Shown here piece by piece: positions 34,900 to 44,228 of a stretch of 64,000 bases of DNA (the stretch's first letter is position 1; each line of letters begins with the position of its first letter). A model generated the notes under the pieces. That model searched no databases. It had not been told where the DNA came from and was given only the letters and a program-made list of their open reading frames with translations. Position numbers and translations under genes: made by a program. Origin of the DNA: Kribbella rubisoli (GTDB lineage: Bacteria > Actinomycetota > Actinomycetes > Propionibacteriales > Kribbellaceae); the NCBI RefSeq assembly GCF_004217145.1, contig NZ_SHKR01000014.1, forward strand, positions 434,001-498,000, written 5' to 3'.

Positions 34900-36321
34900 C
34901 TCGAAGGAGACGGTCCGCTTGGCGATGTCAGCCTCGACGAGCTTCACCCGGACCTCCTTGCCGAGTGGCAACGCAGTACCGGTGACGCGGCCCTCGATCG
35001 CCACCGCCGACAGTGCGACGATGCCGCGGTTCTTGTCCCGCTCGTCGACATCGGTGATCACGCCGTCGAACTCGGACCCGACCTGATCCGCGACCAGCCC
35101 CGCCTCGACCATGCTGACGATCGACCGCTCGTACGCGTGCGCGCGCCGATCCGCGTCGTCCATCATCTTCGGGATCTCGTCCATCGACTCCCGCACCCAG
35201 GCCGGCACCTCCGCACCCGCCGAGAGCGCGACGCAGATCTCCCCGGTCCAGCGGTCCACCAGCCGACGCAGCGGCGCGGTGACATGCGAGTACTCCGCTT
35301 TCATCGCGGCATGCTGCGGCGACGCCGGCACGCTCCCCGCGAACGCCACGTACCCGGCGCCGCGGAACAGCACCGTGCAGGCCGCGAGCATCGCCGCGTG
35401 CGCAGGCACCTTCGGATCGAGCCCGTGGATGAATTCGGCGTACGTCGTCTCGTCCGGCCAGACGAGTCCCAGCGCCTTCGCGGTGTTGCCGAGCTTGCGC
35501 CGGAGGTCGTCGTGCGATTCGGGCAGCGTACGCAGGATGCCGATCTTGCCCTTCATCATCAGCTGCGCGGCGGCCATGCCCGTCAGCAGCGAGATCTGCG
35601 CGTTCCAGCCCTCGACCGGCAGCGGGGCGCGGAACTCCAGACCCCAGCCGTGGTTGGAAGTGACGACTTCCTGGTCCGGGATCGGCAGGTTGACGCCGCC
35701 GCGCTCCAGCTCGCGTTCCTCGCGGAGCTTCCCGACCTCGCGGAGCAGCTGCAACGACTCGGACGCCGTACCCGCGTCGAGATCCTTCTGTACGCCGGCG
35801 TAGTTGAGCTTGGCCCGCGACTTCACCAGGGCACGCTCGCATGTGACACCGGTGCCTTCACCGCGAGCGTCGACCGTGATCGTGTAGAGCAGAGCCGGTC
35901 GGACTTGGTCGGGAAGCAGCGATGCCTCGCCCTCGGACAGCTCCGGCGGGTGCAGCGGAGTGCGCTTGTCCGGCGCGTACAGCGTCTCGCCGCGCTTGCG
36001 GGCCTCAGCGTCGATCGGGTCGCCGGCCTGGACGAACGCGGCGACATCGGCGATCGCGTAGTACACGGTGTACCCGTCGCCGGTCCGCTCGATGTGCAGC
36101 GCCTGATCGAGGTCCATCGAGTCCGGCGGATCGATCGTGACGAAGTCGATGTCCGTCCGGTCGAGCTCCGGCAACCGCACGCTCGCCGCCGCTGCCACGG
36201 CCGCAGCAGTCACCTCAGGCGGGAAGTCGGCCGGGACCTCCTGCTCCCGACGAATGTCCTGCAACGACGCCCGGAACACCTCCGGAACATCCTCGGCGAA
36301 GTGAACTCTCTGCAGCGGCAT
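34888..36321 (-). CDS. RNB-domain exoribonuclease (RNase II/VacB family)
   Basis: 477 codons. RNB catalytic motif IDFVTIDPPDSMDLDQALHI with the metal-binding Asp series, YYAIADVAAFVQAGDPID, and YSHVTAPLRRLVDRW. There are no N-terminal cold-shock domains and only a short S1-like end (FDGVITDVDERDKNRG...VRVKLVEADI), which is the compact actinobacterial form. Degrades RNA 3' to 5' in the cytoplasm. Last gene of the nif3 operon, four bases after the RNase H gene. Confidence 0.92.
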   Translation of the reverse strand: MPLQRVHFAEDVPEVFRASLQDIRREQEVPADFPPEVTAAAVAAAASVRLPELDRTDIDFVTIDPPDSMDLDQALHIERTGDGYTVYYAIADVAAFVQAGDPIDAEARKRGETLYAPDKRTPLHPPELSEGEASLLPDQVRPALLYTITVDARGEGTGVTCERALVKSRAKLNYAGVQKDLDAGTASESLQLLREVGKLREERELERGGVNLPIPDQEVVTSNHGWGLEFRAPLPVEGWNAQISLLTGMAAAQLMMKGKIGILRTLPESHDDLRRKLGNTAKALGLVWPDETTYAEFIHGLDPKVPAHAAMLAACTVLFRGAGYVAFAGSVPASPQHAAMKAEYSHVTAPLRRLVDRWTGEICVALSAGAEVPAWVRESMDEIPKMMDDADRRAHAYERSIVSMVEAGLVADQVGSEFDGVITDVDERDKNRGIVALSAVAIEGRVTGTALPLGKEVRVKLVEADIAKRTVSFELVG

Positions 36322-36325
36322 GGCG

Positions 36326-37450
36326 TCAGACTAGAGCAGGCTGCACATTGAAGGAGCGCAGTGACGCCAGGCCGTCGGCGTACCAGTGGATCTCGGTGAG
36401 GGTTGCCGGGCGCAGTTCCATCCGGAACATCGACGACATCGGGGCCTGGAGCACCGATCGGACCATCAGCTTGATCGGCGTCACGTGCGTGACCACGACA
36501 ACGGTCTTGCCGGGGTACCGGGCCAGCAGCCCGTCCCGCGCCGACCGCGCTCGCCGCGCACACGCATCGAACGACTCGCCGCCAGGCGGCGCCACCGAAG
36601 TCGAGTCCAGCCAGGCGTTCAGCGCATCCGGCCACTTCTGCTGTACTTCGGCGAACGTGTGCCCGTCCCAGTCGCCGAACGAGCACTCGATCCAGCCGTC
36701 GTCGACGATCGGCTCGAGCCCGAGCTTGCTCGCCACCGCGTCGGCGGTCTGCCGGGCGCGCACCATCGGCGACGTCACCAGCGCGTCGACCCCGCCGATC
36801 CGCGACAGGTACTCCGCTGCAGCCACAGCCTGCGCACGACCGGTATCGCTCAACGCCGGGTCGTCGCCACCTGCCCCGGAGAAGCGCTTCTCCACGGTGT
36901 GCGGTGTCTCGCCGTGCCGGAGGAAGATCAGCTGCGTCGGCGGCTCGGCCTGCGCACCCCAGCCCTGCAACGCCTTCTGTAGATCCGACGGCTCCTGCGC
37001 CACTGCAGGCTTCGCGGCGGCCGGCGCGGGTGTCAGCGGGATGTCCACGCCGTCGAGCGCGTTGTTCGCGAGCGCGTCGGCGGCCGAGTTCTGCGCGCGC
37101 GGCACCCAGGTCCACTCGGTGCCGAACGGTGCGAGGCTCTGCGCCTTGATCGCCAGCGGCTTCAGGTCCGGGTGCTTGATCTTCCACCGGCCGGCCATCT
37201 GCTCGATGACCAGCTTCGAGTCCATCCGCACCTCGATCGAGGCATCCGGCGCGTACTCCGCGGCAAGCTGCAGCCCGGCGACGAGTCCGGAGTACTCCGC
37301 GACGTTGTTGGTCGCGATGCCGAGCGTCCTGCCCTGCTGTGCGATCACCTGGCCGGTCGCCGGGTCGCGCACGAGAGCGCCGTACGCCGCCGGTCCCGGA
37401 TTGCCCCGCGATCCACCGTCAGCTTCGACGATGACGTGCGAATAGGTCAT
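36326..37450 (-). CDS. Bifunctional RNase HI / acid phosphatase (CobC-like)
   Basis: 374 codons from ATG 37450 (MTYSHVIVEADGGSRGNPGP), which overlaps the zinc-ribbon gene stop as ATGA. Residues 1-130 are RNase H type I: DGGSRGNPGPAAYGA, NNVAEYSGLVAGL, MDSKLVIEQMAGRWKIKHP, and ADALANNALDG. A Pro/Ala linker follows. Residues 165-374 are a histidine-phosphatase domain: IFLRHGETPHTVEKRFSG, then VVVVTHVTPIKLM. This matches M. tuberculosis Rv2228c. Removes RNA from RNA/DNA hybrids, and the second domain dephosphorylates, possibly alpha-ribazole phosphate. Confidence 0.95.
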   Translation of the reverse strand: MTYSHVIVEADGGSRGNPGPAAYGALVRDPATGQVIAQQGRTLGIATNNVAEYSGLVAGLQLAAEYAPDASIEVRMDSKLVIEQMAGRWKIKHPDLKPLAIKAQSLAPFGTEWTWVPRAQNSAADALANNALDGVDIPLTPAPAAAKPAVAQEPSDLQKALQGWGAQAEPPTQLIFLRHGETPHTVEKRFSGAGGDDPALSDTGRAQAVAAAEYLSRIGGVDALVTSPMVRARQTADAVASKLGLEPIVDDGWIECSFGDWDGHTFAEVQQKWPDALNAWLDSTSVAPPGGESFDACARRARSARDGLLARYPGKTVVVVTHVTPIKLMVRSVLQAPMSSMFRMELRPATLTEIHWYADGLASLRSFNVQPALV

Positions 37451-38190
37451 ACCGAGCTCTCCGACGCACGGACGAGGATGCGGCCGCACTCTTCACACCG
37501 CAGTACGGCGTCCGGCGGGGCGGCCTTGATCGCGTTGAGATCGGACGGGGCGAGCTCCATCCGGCAGCCCATGCAGCGCTTGCCGACGAGGGGCGCGGCG
37601 CCGATTCCGCCGTTGTGCTCGCGCAGCCGCTGGTACTGGGCGATCAGGGTCTCGGGCAGCTCCGCTGCGACGGCCGTGCGCTTGTCGCCGAGCTGTGCGC
37701 GCTGCTCGTCGAGCTCCTTGAGCGCTCCGTCGCGGGAGGTCTCCAGCTCGGACTGGCGGCCGGCGAACGCCTCGGCGCGGGTCCGCAGGTCGGCCTGCAC
37801 GACCTCGGCGGCCTCGAGCTTCTCCATCACCTCGAGCTCGGAGTCCTCCAGGTCGGAGATCCGGCGGTCGAGCGAGCCGATCTCGTGCTGCAGGTTCTCC
37901 AGGTCGCGCGGCGAGGTGACCTGGCCGGAGTCGAGCCGCTGCTGGTTGCGCGCGCGGCGCTGGCGGACCTGCTCGACGTCGCTGTCGGCCTTCTTCTGCT
38001 CGCGCTGCAGGTCACTGACCTCGGTGTCGGCGGTGACCAGTTCGCGGTCGACCACGGACTTCTCGCCCGTCAGGTCCTTGAGCGCCTGGTGCTCGGGCAA
38101 CGACGCGCGCTTGTGCGCGACCTGATCCAGCTGCAGGTCCAGATCCTGCAGGTCCAGCAACCGGCGTTGGACGGCGGGCTCGGCGTTCAG
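37447..38190 (-). CDS. Coiled-coil C4 zinc-ribbon protein, CTG start
   Basis: 247 codons. The start is read as CTG 38190 (LNAEPAVQRRLLDLQDLDLQ), because AAGGAG lies six bases before it, no ATG, GTG or TTG fits there, and homologues I know start MNAEP. Residues about 20-180 form a long coiled coil rich in Glu/Arg/Gln/Leu. The C-terminus has CMGCRMEL and CEECGRIL, a C4 zinc ribbon. The family (Rv2229c-like, DUF164) may bind nucleic acid; role unknown. Middle gene of the nif3 operon. Confidence 0.88.
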   Translation of the reverse strand: MNAEPAVQRRLLDLQDLDLQLDQVAHKRASLPEHQALKDLTGEKSVVDRELVTADTEVSDLQREQKKADSDVEQVRQRRARNQQRLDSGQVTSPRDLENLQHEIGSLDRRISDLEDSELEVMEKLEAAEVVQADLRTRAEAFAGRQSELETSRDGALKELDEQRAQLGDKRTAVAAELPETLIAQYQRLREHNGGIGAAPLVGKRCMGCRMELAPSDLNAIKAAPPDAVLRCEECGRILVRASESSV

Positions 38191-38221
38191 AGTCGGCTCC
38201 TTCAGAAGTGTGGCGGCGCGC

Positions 38222-39349
38222 TCAGATTCGCAGGGTCCATGCGTCCGTGCAGAGCGTTGAGATGTGAGTGTCCACGGTACTGCCTTGTGCCGCCAGCCCA
38301 GCGAGCAGGAGCCGCTCCGCATCCGCGAGCCACGGCCACTCGCTGGCCCAGTGCGCCACGTCGACCAGCGCCGGGTCGCCGTACGCCCGCGCCTCGGTGG
38401 CGGGATGGTGGCGGAGGTCCGCCGTCAGGTACGCGTCGACGCCGGCGGATCGGACCCGATCGAACTCCGAATCGCCCGCTCCCCCGACCACCGCGACGGT
38501 CCCGATCATCCGGTCCAGGTCCCCGGACACCCGGACGCCGTGCTCGGTCCGCGGCAGGCTCTCCGCGACCAGCCGGCCGAAATCGGCCAGCGGCAACGGC
38601 TCCGCGAGTACGCCGATCCGCCCGCCGCCGCGCTCACTCGGCTGCTGCGCCAGCTCATAGATGTCGTACGCCGGTTCTTCGTACGAATGCGCCGCGATCA
38701 GAGCCTCGACCACCGCTCGGCGCTTGCGCCGCGGCAGGATCATCTCGATGCGGTTCTCCGGGACGACCTCGATCTCGCCGACGCTGCCGATCGTCGGGTT
38801 CGCGCCTTCGAGCGGCCGGAACGTCCCCTCGCCGACGCCACTCCACGCCGCCCGCTCGTAGTCGCCGATCTGGCCGGCACCGGCCTTCGCCAGCGCATCC
38901 AGCATCGCCTGCGTCTCCTCGACCGGGACGAACACGACCACCTTGTCCATCGGGTCGGCCGGCATCGCCTTCAACGGCCGCGTCTCCCGCAGCCCGATCG
39001 CGGCGGCGAGCGCGTCGCTCACTCCTGGATTCGCGTTGTCGGCGTTGGTGTGACAGACGTGCAGCGCGACGCCACCGCGGATCAGGTCGTTGATGACCCG
39101 GCCCTTCGGCGTGGTCGTCGCGACACTGTTCACACCGCGCAGCAACAACGGATGATGCGTGACGAGCAGGTCGAACCCGCCGCCGATCGCCTCGTCGACC
39201 ACCTCGCGCATCGGATCCACGGCGAACAACACCCGCCGTACCTCTTGCTCCGGATCCCCGGTCACCAACCCGACAGCATCCCAGGACTCGGCCCAGGCAG
39301 GGTTGTACAGCCGGTCCATCACCGAGATCACATCAGCAAGCGTCGTCAC
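38222..39349 (-). CDS. Nif3-like dinuclear metal centre protein
   Basis: 375 codons from GTG 39349 (VTTLADVISVMDRLYNPAWA). Metal-site motifs: DLLVTHHPLLLRGVNS and HVCHTNADNANPGVSDALA near the N-terminus, and DVAHWASEWPW with Glu near the C-terminus. A PII-like insert occupies the middle (PVEETQAMLDALAKAGAGQIGDYERA). Nif3/YbgI proteins (GTP cyclohydrolase I type 2 in some annotations) form toroidal hexamers of debated activity. First gene of the operon of four. Confidence 0.93.
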   Translation of the reverse strand: MTTLADVISVMDRLYNPAWAESWDAVGLVTGDPEQEVRRVLFAVDPMREVVDEAIGGGFDLLVTHHPLLLRGVNSVATTTPKGRVINDLIRGGVALHVCHTNADNANPGVSDALAAAIGLRETRPLKAMPADPMDKVVVFVPVEETQAMLDALAKAGAGQIGDYERAAWSGVGEGTFRPLEGANPTIGSVGEIEVVPENRIEMILPRRKRRAVVEALIAAHSYEEPAYDIYELAQQPSERGGGRIGVLAEPLPLADFGRLVAESLPRTEHGVRVSGDLDRMIGTVAVVGGAGDSEFDRVRSAGVDAYLTADLRHHPATEARAYGDPALVDVAHWASEWPWLADAERLLLAGLAAQGSTVDTHISTLCTDAWTLRI

Positions 39350-39545
39350 GCGCTTATCCTGACAGGATTGTGACGGGGGCAGCCGCCCGGTGCCCCCGCC
39401 ACAACCAGTTCCGCCGGTCCGGGCGCGGCGGTGCGACCGCCCCGCCGCATCCACCACGTCGCCCGCCCGGCGGGTCGTCCCAGTCACAGGGGGAGGGCCG
39501 CCGACAGGGGCCGACGGCTTGACCGGAACGAGTCTTCGGACCCGG

Positions 39546-41183
39546 CTAGATCAGCCAGGCAGTTGTGGCGCTCGGCAGCTTGTCGCCCTCGAGCGGACCG
39601 CTGGACAGCACGACAGCGGCGTCGGGCAGCTCGACCGGAGCCGCGCCGAAGTTCGTGATGCACTGCCAGCCGCCGTCGCGGGTGAAGTGCAGGACCCAGT
39701 CCGTCGCGTCGACCCAGGTCAGCGAGTTGCCGGTGCGCAGACCACGCCGTACGGCGAGGGCCTTGCGGTACAGGCTCAGCGTCGACTCCTGGTCGCCGTC
39801 CTGCGCTTCCACGGAGTACGCCCCGAACCACTTCGGCTGCACCAGGTGCGACCCACCCGGACCGAAGCCGAACGACAGGCCCTCGACGGTCCACGGGATC
39901 GGCACCCGGCAGCCGTCACGACCCTTCTCGGCGCCCTTCGAGCGGAAGTACGCCGGGTCCTGCAGGTTCGCGGCCGGCAGCTCGCCGACCTCCTGCAGAC
40001 CGAGCTCCTCCCCCTGGTACAGGTACGCCGATCCCGGCAGCGCGAGCATCAGCAGCGTGGCGGCGCGGGCCCGGCGCAGGCCGAGCGCGACGTCGACCGT
40101 GGGCTCGGTGCCGTTGCTCAGCAGCCAGTCCTTACCGTCCTGCCAGCCGCCCTTCGGGTTCTTCGGCAGGCCGTAGCGCGTGGCGTGGCGGACGACGTCG
40201 TGGTTCGAGAACACCCACGTCGACGACGAGCCGTTCTCCTCCGCGAGCGCGAGGTTCTCCTCGATCACCTTGCGGAACTTCTCGTACTCGAAGTCGGCCT
40301 GCAGCAGGTCGAAGTTGAACGCCTGACCGAGCCCGTCGGCGCTCGCGTACCGGGCCCGGCGGGCGGCCGGTACGAACGCCTCGGCGACAGCGGACTTCGG
40401 CGGGTCGTAGGTGTTCAGCAGGTTGCGCCAGTCGCGGTAGATCTCGTGGACGCCGTCCTGGTCCCAGAGCGGGTGCTTGCCGTTGGACTCGGACTGCCGC
40501 GGCAGCGAGGCCTTCGACGGGAACGGCTCGGACAGGTCCTTCACCAGCGCGTGCGCCACGTCGACGCGGAAGCCGTCGACGCCACGGTCCGACCAGAACT
40601 TCAGCGTCTCCAGGAAGTCCGCGCGCACCTCCGGGTGCCGCCAGTTCAGGTCCGGCTGCTCGGCGGCGAACATGTGCAGGTACCACTGGCCGTCGTCGGT
40701 CTTCGCCCAGGCGGAACCGCCGAACACGGAGTCCCAGTCCGACGGCGGCTGGTCGGGGGCGCCGTCGGGGCCGTCGCGGAAGATGTACCGCTCGCGGGCC
40801 GGCTCGCCCTTGGCCGCCTCGAGCGCCTCGACGAACCATTCGTGCCGGTCGGAGGTGTGGTTCGGGACGATGTCGACGATCAGCTTGATCCCCGCGGCGT
40901 GCAGTGCCTCGATCAGCTGGTCGAAGTCGTCCAGGGTCCCGAGCCGTGGGTCGACGTTGCGGTAGTCGTCGACGTCGTACCCGCCGTCGGCCAGCGCGGA
41001 CGGGTAGAACGGGCTCAGCCAGACTGCGTCGATCCCCAGCGCCACCAGGTACGGGACTCGACTGATGATGCCCGGCAGGTCCCCGACGCCGTCACCGTTG
41101 GCGTCGGCGAAGCTGCGCGGGTAGATCTGATAGACGACAGCCTGCCGCCACCAGTCGGGATCCGTCGTCTGCGGACTCGTCAC
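39546..41183 (-). CDS. GH13 alpha-glucosidase (oligo-1,6/maltase type)
   Basis: 545 codons from GTG 41183. Catalytic motifs of family 13: DGVGDLPGI, DIVPNHTSD, nucleophile Asp near 206 in GFRVDVAHAL, acid Glu near 267 in AVAEAFVP, and Asp near 327 in FSNHDVVRHA. Regions QAVVYQIYPRSFADANGDG and WLSPFYPSALADGGYDV are typical of intracellular alpha-glucosidases acting on maltose, isomaltose or sucrose-like sugars. No signal peptide. Divergent from the ROK repressor, whose palindrome covers its promoter; no transporter is present nearby. Confidence 0.93.
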   Translation of the reverse strand: MTSPQTTDPDWWRQAVVYQIYPRSFADANGDGVGDLPGIISRVPYLVALGIDAVWLSPFYPSALADGGYDVDDYRNVDPRLGTLDDFDQLIEALHAAGIKLIVDIVPNHTSDRHEWFVEALEAAKGEPARERYIFRDGPDGAPDQPPSDWDSVFGGSAWAKTDDGQWYLHMFAAEQPDLNWRHPEVRADFLETLKFWSDRGVDGFRVDVAHALVKDLSEPFPSKASLPRQSESNGKHPLWDQDGVHEIYRDWRNLLNTYDPPKSAVAEAFVPAARRARYASADGLGQAFNFDLLQADFEYEKFRKVIEENLALAEENGSSSTWVFSNHDVVRHATRYGLPKNPKGGWQDGKDWLLSNGTEPTVDVALGLRRARAATLLMLALPGSAYLYQGEELGLQEVGELPAANLQDPAYFRSKGAEKGRDGCRVPIPWTVEGLSFGFGPGGSHLVQPKWFGAYSVEAQDGDQESTLSLYRKALAVRRGLRTGNSLTWVDATDWVLHFTRDGGWQCITNFGAAPVELPDAAVVLSSGPLEGDKLPSATTAWLI

Positions 41184-41220
41184 GATTCGCCTCACTCGGA
41201 ATCTGTTGGTAACCCAGGGT

Positions 41221-41244
41221 TTATATATAGGCTCTAAATTTAGA
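41221..41244. promoter_or_regulatory. AT-rich divergent promoter with 12-bp palindrome
   Basis: TCTAAATTTAGA at 41233-41244 is a perfect palindrome next to TTATATATA (41221-41229), the likely -10 of the GH13 promoter on the minus strand. The palindrome falls in its -35 area. A second -10-like TATTCT at 41254-41259 may serve the ROK gene. Probable binding site of the ROK regulator. Confidence 0.7.
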
Positions 41245-41309
41245 ATCTGCATGTATTCTGCGGTCGGTAGGACGACAGGTCAAGTGGCTATTTCCTGGAG
41301 AGGCGGAGC

Positions 41310-42518
41310 ATGGCGAAACCACCGGCGACCCCGCCGACGGCCACCCCGACGATGTTGCGGCGGGTGAACGCGGGCAAGGTCCTGGGCGTGCTCACCCGTG
41401 CGCGGGTGATGACAGGTACCGGCCTGATCGAGGCCACCGGCCTCACCCGGGCGACCGTGCACGCGGTCTGCAACGACCTGATCTCGATGGGCTGGGTGGT
41501 CGAGCTCGACCCGGGCCGTACGTCGGTCGGCCGCCCGTCGCGGCGGTTCGAGTACAACAACCGCGCGGGACACGTGCTCGGCATCGACATCGGCGCCTCG
41601 AAGACGACCGTGCTGGTCTCCGACCTGCGCGGCGAGACCGTCGCCAAGGCCGGGCGGTCCGCGGCGGAGGTGAAGACGCCGGGCGAGCGGACCGAGATCG
41701 TGCACGAGACGGTGATCGAGGCGCTCGCCGCCGCCGGCGTGTCGAACGAGCAGGTGCTGGTGGCCGGCGTCGGGGTCGCGGCGCCGGTCGACCGGGAGGG
41801 AAACATCCTGGTCGACGACGAGTTCTGGCGGCGCTTCGACGGAGACCTGGCGAAACGGCTGACCGAGCTGCACGGCTGGCCCGTCCTGCTCGAGAACGAC
41901 GCGAACCTCGCCACCCTCGGCGAGCACTGGCGCGGCGAGGCGCGCAACGTCGACGACCTCGTCGTACTGCTGGCCGGTGAGCGGTTCGGGTCCGGGCTGA
42001 TGGATTCCGGGCGGCTCCTTCACGGGAGCCGAGGCGGCGCCGGCGAGATGGTGTTCCTCAAGCTGATCGAGGGTGTGGGTGACACGCACGGCATCGCGCG
42101 GATCGCGCGCGAGAACGGTACGGCGGCCGTCGCCGACCCGTCCGTCGAGACGTTGCTGCGCAAGCTCGCCGACGCCGGCGAGGTGACCGCCGAGCAGGTG
42201 TTCAGCGCGGCGGCCGACGGCGATGAAGTTGCCCTAGGCATCCTTCAGGACATCGCCGCCCGGACCGCGCGGGTGATCGCCACCGTCGGCATCCTGTTCA
42301 ACCCCGAGCTCGTCGTCCTCGGCGGCGCGGTCGCCGAGGCCGCCGCCGCGTTGTTGCCCGACCTCGAGAAGCACCTGGCCGGCTACACCAGTACGCCGCC
42401 ACGCGTCGCCGTCTCGTCCCTCGGCGACGCGATCGTGTCCGTGGGTGCCGTCCGGCACGCCCTCAACTACGTCGAGCAACACGCCCTCGACCTGGAGCTC
42501 GGTTCCCGGCCGAGCTGA
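41310..42518 (+). CDS. ROK-family transcriptional repressor
   Basis: 402 codons, GGAGAGGCGGAGC before ATG. Residues 18-80 form a winged helix-turn-helix (VLGVLTRARVMTGTGLIEAT, GLTRATVHAVCNDLISMGWV). The rest is a ROK sugar-binding fold: GHVLGIDIGASKTTVLV and LLENDANLATLGEHW. The zinc motif CxCGxxGCxE of ROK kinases is absent; at that place the sequence reads HGSRGGAGEMV. It is therefore a sensor and not a kinase. Likely controls the divergent GH13 gene. Its stop lies 6 bases from the convergent GH3 stop. Confidence 0.92.
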   Translation: MAKPPATPPTATPTMLRRVNAGKVLGVLTRARVMTGTGLIEATGLTRATVHAVCNDLISMGWVVELDPGRTSVGRPSRRFEYNNRAGHVLGIDIGASKTTVLVSDLRGETVAKAGRSAAEVKTPGERTEIVHETVIEALAAAGVSNEQVLVAGVGVAAPVDREGNILVDDEFWRRFDGDLAKRLTELHGWPVLLENDANLATLGEHWRGEARNVDDLVVLLAGERFGSGLMDSGRLLHGSRGGAGEMVFLKLIEGVGDTHGIARIARENGTAAVADPSVETLLRKLADAGEVTAEQVFSAAADGDEVALGILQDIAARTARVIATVGILFNPELVVLGGAVAEAAAALLPDLEKHLAGYTSTPPRVAVSSLGDAIVSVGAVRHALNYVEQHALDLELGSRPS

Positions 42519-42524
42519 AGGTGG

Positions 42525-44003
42525 CTAGCGGGTCAGCTCCTTGGCGACCGCCTCCAGAACGACGACGTTACGGCCCGAGGTTGTCGCGGACGGGATGCCG
42601 GCGGGGACGACGGACCGGTCCTCGGGGATGCCGGTGCAGAGGACGAACACGTCACCGGTGTGCTTCTGCAGAAGGTGGGTGAGGGCGTCGCGCATCCACG
42701 GTGTGCGGCCGGCGTCCTGGATCGCGATCACCAGCGGGCGGCCCTCAGCGGCCTGAGCGGCTTTGGCGATGTCGTCGTTCTCGGGCTCGGCGGCGTTGGT
42801 GTCGCGGTGCTCGCCGCGCAGTACGACGCCGTCCGCGCCGGGAGCGACGCGGGTGAAGATCTCCGGGAGGCCGGAGAAGTACGGGTTCCAGGCCGGGTGC
42901 AGGCCCTGGGTGAGATCGATGACGTACGGCGTGGGGCCGAGCGCGGGGAACGTCTGATTGGCCACCACGCGGGCGGCGACCTCGCGGATCGGGGCACCGT
43001 CGAGACCCGGCTGGCGGGTGCGCTGACCGAGCGACGCGGCTAGAGCGCGGACCCGCGCGACCGCGTCGGAGACACGCTCGGCGGGGAGCGTGCCGGTACG
43101 CACGGCATCGGCCACGCGGGCAATCAGCGCCTGTGCGTCCGCCGTACCGACCGCGATCATCGCCAGGTCGGCGCCGGCGGCGATCGATGCGACGGCAGCA
43201 TCCTCGATCGACCGGTTCTTGGTGATCGCCTGCATCTCGAGCGCGTCGGTGGTGATGACTCCGGTGAAGCCGAGCTCCTCGCGGAGCAGGCCGGTCAGCA
43301 CCCGGTGCGAGAGCGTGGCGGGCTGGTCGTCGTACGCCGAGAACACGATGTGCGCGCTCATCACGACGTCGGCGCCGGCGGCAATGGTCGCCCGGAACGG
43401 TGCCAGCTCGACCGCCTTGACCTCCTCGATCGAGCGGTCGACGCGCGGGAGGTCTGAGTGTGAGTCGACCGCCACGTCGCCGTGGCCCGGGAAGTGCTTG
43501 GGGCAGGCGGCGATGCCGGCTTCGTGAACGCCCTCGACGAAGGCGACGCCGTGCCGCGAGACGACATCCGCAGTACGGCCGAAGGATCGGGTGGAGATGA
43601 TCGGGTTCGCGGGGTTGCTGTTCACGTCGACCGACGGGGCGAGCATCAGGTCGATGCCGAGCGCAGCGAGCGTTGCCGCGGCGTCGCGAGCCGAGGCGCG
43701 GGTCAGGTCGACGTCGTCCAGGTCGCCGAGCAGGCGCGGTGAGGCGAGCGGCCACGGGTTCGCCGGGGCGAGGTGGCTGAACTCGCCGCCTTCGTGATCG
43801 ATCGCAACGATCAGATCCGGGCGCTCCGCCCGGAGCGAGGCCGTCAAGGCAGCCACCTGCTCGGCACTCGCGACGTTGCGCGTGAACAGGATGACCGCCC
43901 CGAGCCCATCGGCGACGGCCCGCCGGAGCTCGTCGGTGGCAGTCGTCCCACTGAAGCCGACAACCAGCGAGCCGGCGGCGTCCCGATCCAGTTGATCACT
44001 CAT
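42525..44003 (-). CDS. GH3 beta-N-acetylhexosaminidase, NagZ-like
   Basis: 492 codons from ATG 44003 (MSDQLDRDAAGSLVVGFSG). The NagZ signature KHFPGHGDVAVDSHSDLP lies near residue 168 and includes the His/Asp dyad used as general acid/base by NagZ. Nucleophile Asp is in GVITTDALEMQAI near 249. The domain is extended at the C-terminus by about 150 residues (PTPYVIDLTQGLHPAWNP). No signal peptide, so it probably acts on imported N-acetylglucosaminyl compounds, e.g. wall fragments. Divergent from a ROK kinase. Confidence 0.92.
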   Translation of the reverse strand: MSDQLDRDAAGSLVVGFSGTTATDELRRAVADGLGAVILFTRNVASAEQVAALTASLRAERPDLIVAIDHEGGEFSHLAPANPWPLASPRLLGDLDDVDLTRASARDAAATLAALGIDLMLAPSVDVNSNPANPIISTRSFGRTADVVSRHGVAFVEGVHEAGIAACPKHFPGHGDVAVDSHSDLPRVDRSIEEVKAVELAPFRATIAAGADVVMSAHIVFSAYDDQPATLSHRVLTGLLREELGFTGVITTDALEMQAITKNRSIEDAAVASIAAGADLAMIAVGTADAQALIARVADAVRTGTLPAERVSDAVARVRALAASLGQRTRQPGLDGAPIREVAARVVANQTFPALGPTPYVIDLTQGLHPAWNPYFSGLPEIFTRVAPGADGVVLRGEHRDTNAAEPENDDIAKAAQAAEGRPLVIAIQDAGRTPWMRDALTHLLQKHTGDVFVLCTGIPEDRSVVPAGIPSATTSGRNVVVLEAVAKELTR

Positions 44004-44053
44004 CCCCCAACCCTCTCCTGCCGCGGGGTTCGCGCGCCACCCCGTCACCGACA

Positions 44054-44066
44054 GCTAATAATTAGC
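44054..44066. promoter_or_regulatory. Palindrome in GH3/ROK-kinase intergenic region (site 1)
   Basis: GCTAAT-A-ATTAGC, a perfect inverted repeat around one base, about 51 bases upstream of the GH3 start. Confidence 0.6.
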
Positions 44067-44110
44067 CGCCTTTCGACGCCCGGAGGGGCATCGTTGTCAG
44101 GACCTGTCAT

Positions 44111-44124
44111 GGCAGTTAACTGCC
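44111..44124. promoter_or_regulatory. Palindrome in GH3/ROK-kinase intergenic region (site 2)
   Basis: GGCAGTTAACTGCC, perfect 14-bp palindrome between the two divergent genes. Likely repressor site; sequence unlike site 1, so perhaps a different regulator. Confidence 0.6.
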
Positions 44125-44228
44125 GTCTTCCTGCGGGTTTACCGTGATTACTTGCATTCACCTCTGTCTGTTCGAGCCGACTACGGATAACGTTGTCTCT
44201 CGACCTGACCGCCCTGACCGGGGGGACG

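Noticed and set aside
41310..42518. ROK protein as a sugar kinase
   Set aside because: It has an N-terminal winged helix and lacks the CxCGxxGCxE zinc motif, so it is called a regulator.
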